This document shows, piece after piece, positions 1 to 10,910 of a DNA stretch of 64,000 nucleotides. The stretch spans positions 1,843,689-1,907,688 of the forward strand of contig PTFA01000198.1 in the NCBI GenBank assembly GCA_003342895.1, read 5' to 3'. Position 1 is the first letter of the stretch. Each line of letters begins with the position of its first letter. The notes beneath the pieces were generated by a model. The model was not told the origin of the DNA, ran no database searches, and worked only from the letters and a program-made list of their open reading frames with translations. The DNA comes from Casuarius casuarius (lineage: Eukaryota; Chordata; Aves; Casuariiformes; Casuariidae). Both the position numbers and the translations under genes were made by a program.

Positions 1-1989
1 ATTTATTACCAAGAAGAGATCATCCTTTAATGCAAGCTCTATGCCATAGAGTCCATAACTAGATTAACAGAGTCAGTTAGATTTTGAGAGCTGTCTTGTC
101 ATGAATTTTCCTGAAAAGTTTACTTGTCAAGTTACAGTTACCTAGCCTATAAGCTTCAAGCAGTGACTTTCTGAGCAGTCTCTATTCTTGCTTCTATCAG
201 TGTCAAGTGAGTGCACTGACACTCATAGGGGTTGTAAGGAGGAAAATCACACTTCTGGGGTTTCCAGAACAGAACTTCACATTTTAATTTTGAGTGGGAC
301 CCATTTCAGGGTGACTAAGAACCTATTTTTGACAGGATTGACTTACGGGTTTTGGGATTTTCATGATAGCTTGACCTGTGTTTAGCAATTGATATATTTG
401 AACGATAATTTGAATTACATTTATTAAATTTAGTACGTAATAGAATTTCCCCCACTTGGCAGAAATATCATGCATCCTCCAGTCAGGAGGAAAAGATCTC
501 TCTCTTATACTTAAGCATTTAATGGGAAAGGGAATTAGGTCTCAGTGTCCAAGTATGAGCACAGAAGACATTGTATTTCACAGCGTGCAGTGTTGCAGAT
601 TTAGAAGCATTTTTTTGGCATAAGAAAGTCCAGAGAAATCATTTTTTCAGAATTACTGGCAATGACATATTTCATGCTCCATATGAACTTTGTGAATTTC
701 GTGTTGTTTTTATAAACCAAAGCTCTTGAGTTCTGTCTTGCAAACTGCAGAAGAGCAGGTGGAAAGCAGTGGGACCTTGACTTGAGCTGGGAGCTTCTAG
801 ACCTTGGAACCATGGTGAACTACACTTTCAGGACCCTGACTCCTTCTTGGTTACTCCAGCAGTCCTCCAAGTGGATTATTTCAGAACGAGAAACCTTGGA
901 AATTTAGGACATTAGAAGTGGGAGCTACTGGGGCTTCCATATCCACATCAAGACTTTTATCTTCACTTTCATGAGGATTTTCAGTCTCTTGGTTTCCCAT
1001 CTGTGCAGCACAGGCCCACACGCAAGCTGGCAGAAGCCTGGGCATTTTTCCAATAGGTTTCCAATAGGAAGGTTTCTACTGTAGTGTCTTAAAAAACAAA
1101 AAGCAAACAAAAAAGCTAAATGCTTTAGTTTTGATGAATCAGCATTTTCCTATGGAAAACATTCCTTTGGAGAATTTCCAGTCCGAATGAAATCAAGCTT
1201 CAACATATTGCAAAATCCCTCCAGAAGCTTTATTTATAAACAGTTTTACTCTTCCTTGGCTTCCCTGTGTAGTAAGAAAAGGAAACAGATACAAATAATA
1301 TTGTTGTAGGTATTTGTAATAGGGATGCCTGATTTTGCCCCTGCATACAGTGAACAGACTTTTTAAATATAACACCTGGAAAGGAGGTAAAATTCTTCCA
1401 GATTCCTGTGTGGACAAATGGTGAGTTTTGAGTCTTTCTTTTTGCAGTCAAAACAAAGGTCACAGAACATAAAATTAAAACAAATATTTCAGTATTTTCT
1501 TTGTAACTTGCTTGTAAAACAGATTTAAAACTAAGCACATTTTAATGAAAATGATAAATTTGATCAGACATTTTTGAATACATGTTTATATTCAGCTTTG
1601 GTTCATTTTGACTGCATGTTTCTTCTGGCCATCTATCCTGGATCAAAACATAGCTAAGGCAGTTGGAGGAAATATGACTGTAAAGCAGTGTGTACAGGAG
1701 TAGCACTCAGAGTGATAAATACAGCTTTTTTGTCTTGTGCCTTTCTGAACTGAGTAGGTGTGAAGGCAGCCATCATTTCAGGCTTATAATCATGGGATGG
1801 CAGCTAGAAACCAGTCATGCAAATTCACATCCTTACTTTCACAAGTTAGTCATTCCCTTAAAATAGGTGAATAGACCATCTCTGCAACACTCCCTAGATG
1901 CATTAAGTTTCGTTGTAAGTACAGTCCCTTCCTCTCTATTGGGTTAAGAGTTTAATGCTTTTGAAAACCCCTCCTCCACCTCCTGCAGA
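1..1989. other. No gene seen; AT-rich noncoding DNA
   Basis: All frames are short and broken. An ATG in good Kozak context at 812 (ACCATGG) opens only a 27-codon frame that resembles nothing I know. An octamer word ATGCAAAT (POU-type site) lies at 1817-1824. No repeat family is recognisable. I read this as intergenic or intronic DNA. Confidence 0.7.
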
Positions 1990-2250
1990 GCGTCTTTTCC
2001 AGCCCATGTCAGCTGCCTAACTGGAATTCAATTAAGTTATAGCCAATCCTTTTGCCTTAAGGTGAGGTATTAAATTAGGAGCAATTCAGCTGAGTTACAT
2101 CAACCTGAATTAAGAATTTTTCTGTGCCCTTTTTTCATTAGCTGAAGTTCACAGGTGAACTCCATGCACAACCTCACCTGGGAAACTTTTTCTCCTAATT
2201 AAAACTAGCTCCCGTTTCTGTCCTTCATATTGAAGGCAAAGAAGTCAGTG
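1990..2250. promoter_or_regulatory. Candidate conserved noncoding element (enhancer-like)
   Basis: This stretch is dense in homeodomain-type cores (AATTAAG, ATTAAATTAGG, and TAATTA near 2196). It also carries two E-boxes of the ZEB/TCF4 type facing each other: CAGGTG at 2152-2157 and CACCTG at 2175-2180. Homopolymers and simple repeats are absent. Such texture is typical of vertebrate developmental enhancers. Conservation is inferred from texture only and was not tested. Confidence 0.3.
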
Positions 2251-4139
2251 CAAATTGATGTGCTCCTGTGAAGAGAGACCTTCAAGCCCAGCCTATCATA
2301 GAGATCTCCCCTCAGGAGGCATGGTCTGTTTGTGAGGAATATGGGATTACAGACAGAGTGGAGTTGAGGTGAGTTCAGCTATGACTGTGCAGACTCTACC
2401 ACTTATAACATGGGCTTTTCAATAGCAGTGCAGTTAGTGGGTGGCTGCAAAACTGCTAAGGGTATTTTCCAGAGGTGTGAGAAGATTTCATGCCTTCTCC
2501 AACCTGGTAGTCCCTTGAGACAAGGCTTTTGTAGCATGCGAGACTTCATGCCTTCCCACACTTAAAAATATCCTGTTGCTTAATACTGTTCTATCCCTGA
2601 ATGTTCCTATTGGGTCTGGCCTTGTTGTTTACGCTGATGCGGATGCAGAAGAGGAATGCCACAGTTAATTGTGGTGGGATCAAGGATGTGTCCCAAAATG
2701 TGCACTAGCAACAGCAAGATACAATCCCTTTATTTAACATGTACTAAATGAAAAAATGGAAAAAACTTTGAATTATACCTTTTATGGTTCCAAACTAGAG
2801 CAGTAGACCATCACAAACATACCACAGCTACTTGGAATTGTTTAAAGAAGCAGTTTGTTATGCTGCACATAGATCTGGAAAGAATAAATGCAGGGAGCTG
2901 TGGAATTTAATTAGGCTTGCTTTAATTGAAAATAAATCTGAGGCGTCCACTCAGAGTTACCCAAAGTCCAAGCAGGTTTAGATTCAGAATGAATGATTCA
3001 TGTCTTTCTTTAATTGGAGCTATTTCTTTTTAAGGGACACCTATGCTGAGAGAGCTAAAATTTATTTTTTCCACATGTAAAGTTATATGGAACAGAATTT
3101 TAATGAACATATTTTCAAACTTGGCACCAAAATCAGCATTTGGGTTTATAACGAGATCCAGCATTTATAGCATGGAGTTCATCAAAGAACGTGACTCTGT
3201 TTGAGCTTGCAGTCCTGAGTCGGAAAATTGCCAAGCTGAATACGTGACCATTAAGTATCTTCTTTAGACAGCAGTTGGGAAGAGAACATGCTATGAACCA
3301 ACTGACAATAAAACCCACTGGAACAACTCGTTAAAGGTGCATGAGGCATAAAGCTGTGAATGGGAAGTCAAGGGAGGTGGAGCAGATTAATCTTTACAAG
3401 GCCATGGAGTTTCTCTTTACCTAGGTCCGTGGATATTTAGTGTATGTGAAAGTTCACCTACTTAAAGGCGCTGTTCCAAAATGTTGTAATCAGTATTTTT
3501 TAAACATAGAGCAAGTATTTTGCCTTTGTGAGAGGGCAGAAGGAGCCCAGTGTTACTGGAAAATGTCCAGGGGTCAAACTGAGTATGCTTGGTCTCTTGT
3601 ATTGAGACAAGTGTCCTTTACAGTCTGCGTGTAACACTTTGAGCTGTTTTTTGGGGGGTGCAAAGTTCCCTCAGAACCTCTGATGCAGGGAAGCCCAGCA
3701 TCTTACAGGACTAAGGCTTTTCAGTGAGACTTTAATGGCTTGAAAAGGATCGATTCAGTATATCTGCTATGGGCTGTGGGATTCACAGGATGTGCTTTAC
3801 AATCCTGGGTGGCTCGGAGCATAAGGTAGCTGGGAATGCTGCCATTTTCTTCTGGACAACTTAAAGTCATGGCAGTTTTCTTAAATATCCAGTCTATTGT
3901 TTAGATAAAAAGGTTTATGTGAATATTTCTGTAATAAATGGATGTAGTCCATCAGCTTAATTCTGTACAAAAATAGAAGGTCCTAAAAATTCTTCCAGGA
4001 TGCCTGAAGAATCCAAGTCAGGTTCTTTCCGTTTCCTGTAGGCAATGAACACTGCAGGTACTCCTCTGCTGGGTTGGTATGGTTATCCTGCATCTGAAAG
4101 GAGCCCCGTTAGCCCCATATGAGTAATTGCCCAAATTTC
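2251..4139. other. No gene seen; noncoding
   Basis: There are only short frames on both strands. A small homeodomain-word cluster lies at about 2905-2935 (TTTAATTAGG and TTTAATTGA close together). A GAG|GTGAGT donor-like word near 2367 has no matching exon. I recognise no repeats. Confidence 0.65.
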
Positions 4140-4330
4140 TTTTCTGCAACAACTTGCAGTAGATTTACATCATGGTTTTATCCAGTTTAATTGAAACTTT
4201 GGCTCATGTTTTGAATACATCTGGCCTTACATAAAGCTTTAATGAATGTATTCAACCTGGCTCAGTTGAGCTGGTTGCCAATGATTTAATGCTGATTTCT
4301 ACTGTTACCAAGATCACAGTTTGTGACCAG
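4140..4330. promoter_or_regulatory. Candidate noncoding element with an inverted repeat
   Basis: This is a mid-AT stretch without simple repeats, carrying TTTAATTGA, TGATTTAATG and AAGCTTTAAT words. It contains the 10-bp inverted repeat annotated at 4211-4255. The texture resembles conserved noncoding sequence; no function can be read from it. Confidence 0.22.
4211..4255. repeat. Perfect 10-bp inverted repeat, 25-bp spacer
   Basis: TTGAATACAT at 4211-4220 is the exact reverse complement of ATGTATTCAA at 4246-4255. The arms do not extend further and no target-site duplication is visible. It is therefore more likely a cruciform-capable site or chance than transposon ends. Confidence 0.75.
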
Positions 4331-5511
4331 CCATCAGTGTTTTCCTATCTTGCAGGAAATTATACTTCTCAGGGGGGAAAAAAATGAAGCTTATGTTTGG
4401 ATAGTAGATAACTAAATAGGGAGGGTTTTTTGTTTTTGTTTTGTTTTTCTTTCCCTCTTTTGCATATGTATGTATTTGTTAAATACTTTAGAAAGTGTCT
4501 TGATTTATGAAGTTAATGAAACCGTTAATAATAAAATGGTTTAAAGTGATCTAGCTATTTTAGCAATGCAAGCAGAAGCTCTGGAAAATTTTCTACAATT
4601 TATATTTTCAGTGGAAAAACAGCTTTATTAACAAGCTAACTCCTGCTTCCAGCACTATTCCAGGCCAAGCTATTCTGGATTAGGCCCAGAATCAGCTGCC
4701 TCTTCTGTTTCAGATCAGAATAGGCAAAGAATGAGCTCTGAATGGCGGATAGAGCTTTTCAGCTGTTTGTAGCTGCTTCACTTTTGTACTCAAATCACGG
4801 ATAATCAAAATAATACCTATTCCACGGGTATTCAAAGTCCTCATGTCATATGAAATGAACTGGTGTACAGAGCAGCAGAAAAACAGTAATAGCTTTAATT
4901 CTCTGTTCTGTCCCTGATGCAATGAAAAAGCTAAGGAGAAGGTAATATCCTCTCATTACAGCCATTTTGCCTGCTTGTAATAATAGATTTGCATTTATTA
5001 AATTATTTTTAGTAAGAATATTGACCTATGACACATGAAAAGCTATCTGGTTACTAAAAGGGTGGTTTTGGAAGTGGAATGCAAATTCTTCTTCCACCCA
5101 CCATTTATTCTCATCTTGAACACTGTATCATATTAGCAAAACATTTATAGTGCAAGAGATGGATGAGTCAAAGTATTACACTAATAGTTTAAACTGAAGA
5201 CAGGCCAGAATTTTTCTGTGGTGTTCTTTGACGTATATATAGTGGAGTGAACAACCAAAAGGAGATTTAGATGTTGTAAATCAAACTGTTGCTCAACCCA
5301 CCATCAGTAATCAGGAGAAAGTTTCCACAGCTGCCTCTTAGCAATTGCTAATAATAAAGTATATTTCCACTCCTATACACAATGGTAATATTTTTACTTA
5401 GGTGACCAGCAGGATTGGCTGTCAACATGTGGGTGAGAGGTTTCACTCCTCTCCCCCGCTCCTATCTGAGTAGGGTTTTGTTACTTTCTTCTACACTTAA
5501 AATTAAGAATT
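4331..5511. other. No gene seen; T-rich and AT-rich noncoding
   Basis: This stretch holds a T/G-rich low-complexity tract at about 4424-4460 and broken frames only. A 70-codon minus-strand frame at 4710-4922 has no protein-like character. No element is recognised. Confidence 0.65.
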
Positions 5512-5784
5512 TTGTCAATATTTGTTTACTTGGGGTGGAGATCCCAGTCCCCTGGTTACCATGCAGCTCCCATTGAGTTGACTGCCTGCTTCTTTGTGGA
5601 AACTGGGAAACTGTGGGGGAGCTGGCACGCGCCGTGGGGAGTCGGGAGGCAGCTGGCCAAGCACTTGCAGCCGGGACCTCGGAGCCTGCCCAGGGCTCCC
5701 AGTCTAGGCGTAGACTTGGTGTCCAGAGGAGAAGGCAGGATTCAGTGTGATGCCCAGGTCTGTCATGGGTCTTTTGGATGGCAA
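5512..5784. other. Local GC-rich patch upstream of a MIR-type SINE
   Basis: Around 5605-5720 the sequence turns GC-rich with several CpGs (CACGCGCC, AGTCGGG, AGCCGGG, CTCGG), unlike its AT-rich surroundings. A 115-codon plus frame crosses it but has no ATG at its 5' end, and its 3' part runs into the SINE-like sequence. It is therefore not a gene. Confidence 0.45.
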
Positions 5785-5920
5785 TGGATAAATTCTTTTA
5801 CTTCTTTGTTTCTCAGCTTCCCCACAATAAAGTGGAATAATGCTATTTCCCTTGTCTGAAAAGTGCAGTGACTTTAACAAGTAGAAAGTGCTGTGAAAGT
5901 CAGGTAATAACTTTATTATT
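5785..5920 (+). mobile_element. Ancient MIR-type (CORE-SINE) fragment
   Basis: The order of words follows the 3' half of MIR. A decayed 'TTACTT..CTTTGTTTCTCAG-TTCCCCA' block is followed by an 'AAAGTGGAATAATG' block (MIR: AAAATGGGGATAATA). A 'TAGAAAGTGCTGTGAAAG' segment then ends in an A/T-rich CTTTATTATTAAT tail. MIR copies are relics of early amniote evolution and are fixed and immobile. The match is from memory of the family pattern; RepeatMasker would settle it. Divergence looks high, as expected. Confidence 0.6.
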
Positions 5921-6539
5921 AATATAACTTATTTCTTGAGATACTATCAACAATTCGAGAATACTCTCTCACTATAAATACAGCTCTACAACCTCAAGTC
6001 ACCTCTCTGTGCTGATGCCGTTAGATACTCTGTTCAACAGCCACCATGATGATTTCTGTATAGGTCTGGCTTTGACATGGGTGGTCTGAGCAGTGAGGGC
6101 GGCTGTCTGTGGATGCCTGTCCTGTTTGTTGGGTGTGTTGAAAAGAGCCTTGACAGGGAGGTAAGAATTGGAGGAAGAGAAGGCACAGACGTTGCAGAGA
6201 AACAGGACTGTGTCTCTGCCACAGAGCTCTGCAGCAATGCTAGTCTGATCATGTTAAACAACGTTTGCGTGTTATAATCCATACCCTTCTTATTTGCTTG
6301 GCATGAAGCAGTTAGGGCCTGATTTACAAGGGCTGAGCTCTGAGAAGTGCATCTGAAGTGAATGAGCTTCCTGTCCTGAGAACAGGAAAGGCCAAGTTCC
6401 CAAAAAAGCAGGAAATGAGTAAGGAAAAATAGCCCCCTGATGTTAAGGAATAGTCATGCCTGGGACAGGACAGAAGGCAAGAACTATATCTTGCAAAACT
6501 TTGGCATTTTATCTTTATTCCTGCTCAGGGCAAATAAGA
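5921..6539. other. No gene seen
   Basis: Short overlapping frames of 66 and 82 codons on opposite strands (6034-6282) lack protein character. An ancient repeat fragment is annotated separately at 6311-6372. The remainder is unremarkable. Confidence 0.6.
6311..6372. repeat. Decayed ancient amniote repeat ('GGGCCTGATTT' type)
   Basis: The segment starts AGGGCCTGATTTACAAGG, continues CTGAGCTCTGAGAAGTGCAT and then GAAGTGAATGAGC. This resembles the widespread bird/reptile interspersed repeat whose consensus runs GGGCCTGATTTTCA-GGTGCTGAGCAC and on to a TTGAAGTCAATG core. The family name is uncertain (CR1/L3-type end or an old MITE). The match is by eye. Confidence 0.4.
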
Positions 6540-7220
6540 GACCTTCCTGTTCCTTCCCCGTGCCCCCACATGACTTTTTTGAAGGTGCAATGGAATATCA
6601 GATGTCTGCTATTTGGTAAGTGAATGCCACCCTGTGCCCAGAGGGAGCCCATGTCCTCTGAGAGCAGCGGGCTGGTGGTGGCCCCCTCCCAGGGCTGAAC
6701 CTGCCTTCCCCCTCTCCAGGTGGGAAAGTGAGCTGCAGCTCTCGCTCCCTTCCACCAGGCAGTCTCCATCATTTGGCTGTGGTGGTGCTTTACACCATCA
6801 GCTATCCTGCAGAAGGACACCCGTTGGGAGACGGGCATTCCTGTTTTCCCTGCTGCAGGAGCCTTGCATTGCTACCACGTTTCAACCAGTCATCCCTCCC
6901 AGGACCAGTCCTGGCAACACCGCGGCTGCTGGGAATGCTGCAGCTGTGTCTCTGCGACACTTCTCTCTGGAGTACATCCAGGAGCCAGCTTAAATTCGGA
7001 ACAATTCTCTCTGAGCTTGTGTACGTTGAGAGGTCTTATCACGGGTAACAAGTGTAGGTGTGGTGTCTGCTGTCACGTCTATAATTTCCTTTGGAGAGGA
7101 GGTGGCTCAGGGTCTCGGCACCGTCTACCCCGCTGCGCGAGCTCTGCTGCACATGCGTGCTTGCCCTGACCTGGCGCTCAGTCTGTGCCTCCTCTGAGAT
7201 GTGCACCTTGTGTTACAGGC
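6540..7220 (+). other. GC-richer, stop-poor segment; no supportable gene
   Basis: In this 680-bp patch all three plus-strand frames stay open for 100-126 codons in relay (6613-6993, 6728-7048, 6864-7169). None of these begins at an ATG in good context. The residues are rich in Ser, Cys, Pro and His, as expected of out-of-frame GC-rich DNA. A pyrimidine tract ending CTCTCCAG at about 6705-6720 and TGTTACAG near 7219 look like splice acceptors, but no consistent exon can be drawn. It could be part of an untranslated or noncoding exon, or simply an isochore wobble. Confidence 0.35.
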
Positions 7221-7828
7221 TGCCTAACAGCAGTGACGAGCCCAAGCTAATTCTCAGTCATTTACTCTCTCATGAAAATAAAGCCCACATGAAGCATACC
7301 AGAGAAACTAAATTTGTTTTGATAAAATCAAATGTTGCTGAGCTGAACAAATCAATTAAGTTACCTTTTTTCATCTGTCCTCTACTAAATTCATCTTAAA
7401 CTGTTACAGTCACAAAAAGCAGTTGTTAAAAATGGCAAGGTTCTTGTTCACAAAGATAGCGCAGACATAATTATAACCACTATCCTGTGCAGAGTTGGAT
7501 GTTTCTACACACTGGTCCCTCAGCTGACAGAGGAAAATGTTAAAATCTTTTATTTTAATTTTCCCAAATATCTTTGGGATCTGCATAATGCAGAGTAACT
7601 TAGCCAGGACAGAGCTCTGTACCAATACTGCTGCAGTGCAACTGTGTCTGAACTGGCTCTAAACGTGTTTGCCTGAGTGTCTTAGCGCCTGGGGAAGGAC
7701 AACTCGCGCTATTCGCTTAGGGGATGTGCTAAAGTTTGGTACGTAGATGCTGTAGGTCCTGTGCACAGTTAACCAAGTGGAAACAGCTCCAGGATGTGAC
7801 TCGGGTCTGCATCACCCTGTGGAGCTGC

Positions 7829-7843
7829 CTCTCTCTCTCTCTC
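7829..7843. repeat. (CT)7 microsatellite
   Basis: An uninterrupted run of alternating C and T, 15 nt. Confidence 0.9.
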
Positions 7844-8974
7844 CATCGATTGAGGACAATTAGGCTGCTAACTGAGGCACTTAAATTAATGTGAATCTCT
7901 TTCCATCCTGCATATTCTTGTAACAGAGCCAGAGGCCAGATCTCTCTCACAAGCATTAGAGTCCTCATATTTCTTTGGACCATGGTTCCCATTCTTTGGC
8001 TGCAGTCAGGCATTCATTTTTCTTTAGTATTTTTGGTTAACTTTGTTAACACAGTGTAGTTAGTGCTGCACTTCCTCCGTGCAGTGCTAGGTTAGAGACT
8101 CAAGCACTTGCTATAAGCATAGCAAATCCTCTTTAAGTGGTATTTGGCTAACAGTCCAGTACAGGAGCAGTCCTTTGCTATTCAATATGAAGTGGAAGTG
8201 TGTGTAAATTGGTACAGCTACTCTGTAAAGTAAGCGTGTTTTGTTTCTGTGGAATATTCACGTGAAGTAAAAATAACATGGAGTAAGAGTCTCAGCTTTT
8301 ATGTTTCTTCAGCTCCTTGAGACTTGCATGAGCTGCATATCTGACACAGTTTTACAGCATGTGTCATCTACTGTATAGAGTTGATGTGAGCTCTAGGGCT
8401 TGGCCCAGCATTGGCCAGGCAACCCAGGCTTCACCTCTGAATCAGTGAGATGCTAGATTTTATCAAGAACTTATTCTAGGCAACAAAAAAGCCTTTTTTT
8501 TTTCTTCCCCTGCCTGTATACCACACTCATACAGTATAAGCAGCAAGGATGGGTGAGGCTTTAATAATTTTGATTCATATGTAGTGTTTGCTTCAAGACC
8601 TTTTTAGCACAATTCCAGTCAAACTTTTTTCTGCACAGAAGCTGTGAAGGAATGCAAGGAACAGAGATAAAAGACAGAGGGTAAGCCAATCATACACAGG
8701 AGACAAAATGCACTGTAAAGGAAGGTGCATGCTGTTTTCTTTTAATTTTTTTCCTCTCCTACCTCCACCGGAGACACAACTCAAACTGCATCCAAAATTC
8801 TTTTTAAAGAAGTGCTAGTCATTTTGCATTCATTCACTTGAGGATGGTTGTGACAAAAACCTTGCTTCTTCTCCTTTGCTCAGTGCAATTTTCTCTTGTA
8901 CTTCTGCTGTTACTGATATATAACCCAGGATATTGATCTGTACCCTAGCTAGCTCAGTAATCATGTAATTCGTG

Positions 8975-8996
8975 TTTTTTTTTTTTTTTTTTTTTT
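8975..8996. repeat. Poly-T run, 22 nt
   Basis: There are 22 consecutive T. No recognisable SINE or processed-pseudogene body abuts it on either side, so it is best called a homopolymer. Confidence 0.9.
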
Positions 8997-9864
8997 AAAT
9001 CTTTTTCACGTTCAAGCCAGTGAAAGAAAAATCAGACTGACCTAGACTCTCCTAATTGCCTCCTCTTTGGACCAAGGATTTTATCTATTCTAATCCAGCT
9101 AGGCTTGGAAATCAGATTATGAAGCCTTGCATATAAATTTATTTTCAGCTTTGTTCAGTAACACCTGACTTCTTGCTCCAGAGGAAAAAAACAATCTGAT
9201 TTCTTAATTCTAATTTAATTTTTATAAATAGGTAACTTTTTAAAAACTTGAAATATATACCCTTGCATTAATTACATTAATTGCCCTTTTTCAGCTGGAA
9301 GAGAGGTCTTTTTTTATAAAAAGAAAAAGATCCTGCAGACATGGAAAACCATCCAGACAGAGTGCAGGTATAGAACAGTCATCTGAATCCTCCCTGCTAC
9401 TGTTTTTTAAAAAAATAAAAAATAATAAAAAAATCACAGAATAGTTTCTTGTTCAAAAAATCATAAGGAGAGGTTCTAGGGTTATTTCAAGTCAAAGTAA
9501 GGACTATCTTACAATATAAATAAGACTGTCTCATGACAGTCAATCTTGTTTCAAACAACAGTACAGAACTCGGCCCAAGTCTTTCTCATGCTTTTAAAGA
9601 ATCGTTGTCACTTCCATGAGTTCTCTTCTGTTTGTTATTTAATCTCATGCAGCATGTAAGGAAATTAATTCTCCGCAGGTCTGAAATGGTTTCTATAATG
9701 GATATGTGGCTTAAGTTGGCCTGCTTTATCTGTCAAGGGCAATTCTGATTCCTTTGGCTCCTGGCAAGAAGGCAGATTCCTGTGCACACTTTGCTAGCGC
9801 CCTGCACCCCTGCTCCGGGTGCCTCGTGGGACGTGGGTGTTGGGGGGGTTGTGGTTGTGTGTGG

Positions 9865-9897
9865 TTTTTTCTTTTTTTCTTTTTTCTTTTTTTCTTT
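9865..9897. repeat. Homopyrimidine mirror repeat (H-DNA candidate)
   Basis: The T-run pattern is T6-C-T7-C-T6-C-T7-C-T3. From the first C to the last C (9871-9894) it reads identically in both directions on the same strand. Perfect polypyrimidine mirror symmetry is the sequence requirement for intramolecular triplex DNA. A G-rich stretch (G7 at 9842-9848) lies just upstream. Confidence 0.8.
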
Positions 9898-10885
9898 GTA
9901 TGTGCTTTGCAGGATCACAATCACTTGCAAGCTGCTTTAAGTTCTGTGGGGATAAAAGGCAATACATCAATCTCTGATTATGATTATGACTATGGTAACG
10001 AGAGCTGTCTGAGGAACAACAAATTCTGTCTTGCAACAGCCCATAAGGTTTTGAAATTCCCTGCTGGAATGAGATCAAACCTTTCACTGTCTGTGAAGCA
10101 GAGCTGTTGAAACATCCATTTTCAGAAACCTACCCTTGAACATGTAGCTAAACTCAATATATTGTTACTAGGCCTAGAAATTTCAATAATATCTGAAAAA
10201 ATGTTTTGGAGGGCGGTAACGTTCACACCCAGAGTTCCCGTATGGAGGAGAACATAACCTTATTATATTCTTATTCTCTGTTTGGGCAAATGTTGACTTA
10301 CTGTATTTCTTTACTTTTAAGGCTTTCAAAATGGACCTTAAATGGAGATGGGGTTAGTACACAGTGGATTAGAGTTTGCATTTTTGGGGTGTTTCATTAA
10401 GGAGAGTTAGTACTAGGCCAGTTTGGATGTCACTCTCCCCTGGTCTGTGTGCTGCTTTGTTTTTTTGGTGACTCGTGTGACGCTCGACTATGTCACCTTC
10501 AGTGACCAGAGAAAACTGCTTTTTAAGGCACGTGGAAGGAACTGTCAGATTATGCCAATATGCAAAATACGTTGTGTTGAAATGGGATGACTAGGGGGCC
10601 TCTGGGGTGTGGCGAGACAGGTAGCCGTGTCTCTTGAAGACTGAAATTCTCTCCACCCTTTCCCCCGCCCCCAAAAGGGATGCAAGAAAACAATTGTGAA
10701 AGATATCAAAGGTCTTCTAATAAATGGACCTTTCAAGTGTGTTAAGAAAGCAAAGTGGGCAAAGTCTATGCTAGACTGCCTGCAAATAACTGAGATTCAC
10801 AGGGGCGTAGGTAACTGAGTGGCTCAAGTACAGCGTGTATTAAGTGTTATGAAGGGATGGAAACTTCTTACTAAATAAATTCTGC

Positions 10886-10910
10886 TTCAAGCCTGTTATT
10901 CAGGCTTGAA
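10886..10910. repeat. Perfect hairpin, 10-bp stem and 5-nt loop
   Basis: TTCAAGCCTG (10886-10895), loop TTATT, CAGGCTTGAA (10901-10910). The stem is perfect and pairing stops immediately outside it. There is no U-run after it and no microRNA-length stem, so it is a structural motif of unknown role. Confidence 0.8.

Larger units (their letters stand above)
7221..10885. other. No gene seen; noncoding with low-complexity tracts
   Basis: This stretch is AT-rich with a (CT) run, a T22 run and a mirror-symmetric T/C tract (annotated separately). An A-rich tract lies at about 9407-9432. A small perfect hairpin occurs at 9524-9541 (GACTGTC-TCAT-GACAGTC). No exon-like structure is convincing. Confidence 0.65.

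Noticed and set aside
812..892. ATG in strong Kozak context
   Set aside because: It opens only 27 codons and no donor or conserved motif follows.
8975..8996. Poly-T as the tail of a retroposed gene on the minus strand
   Set aside because: No gene-like body or target-site duplication is found next to it.
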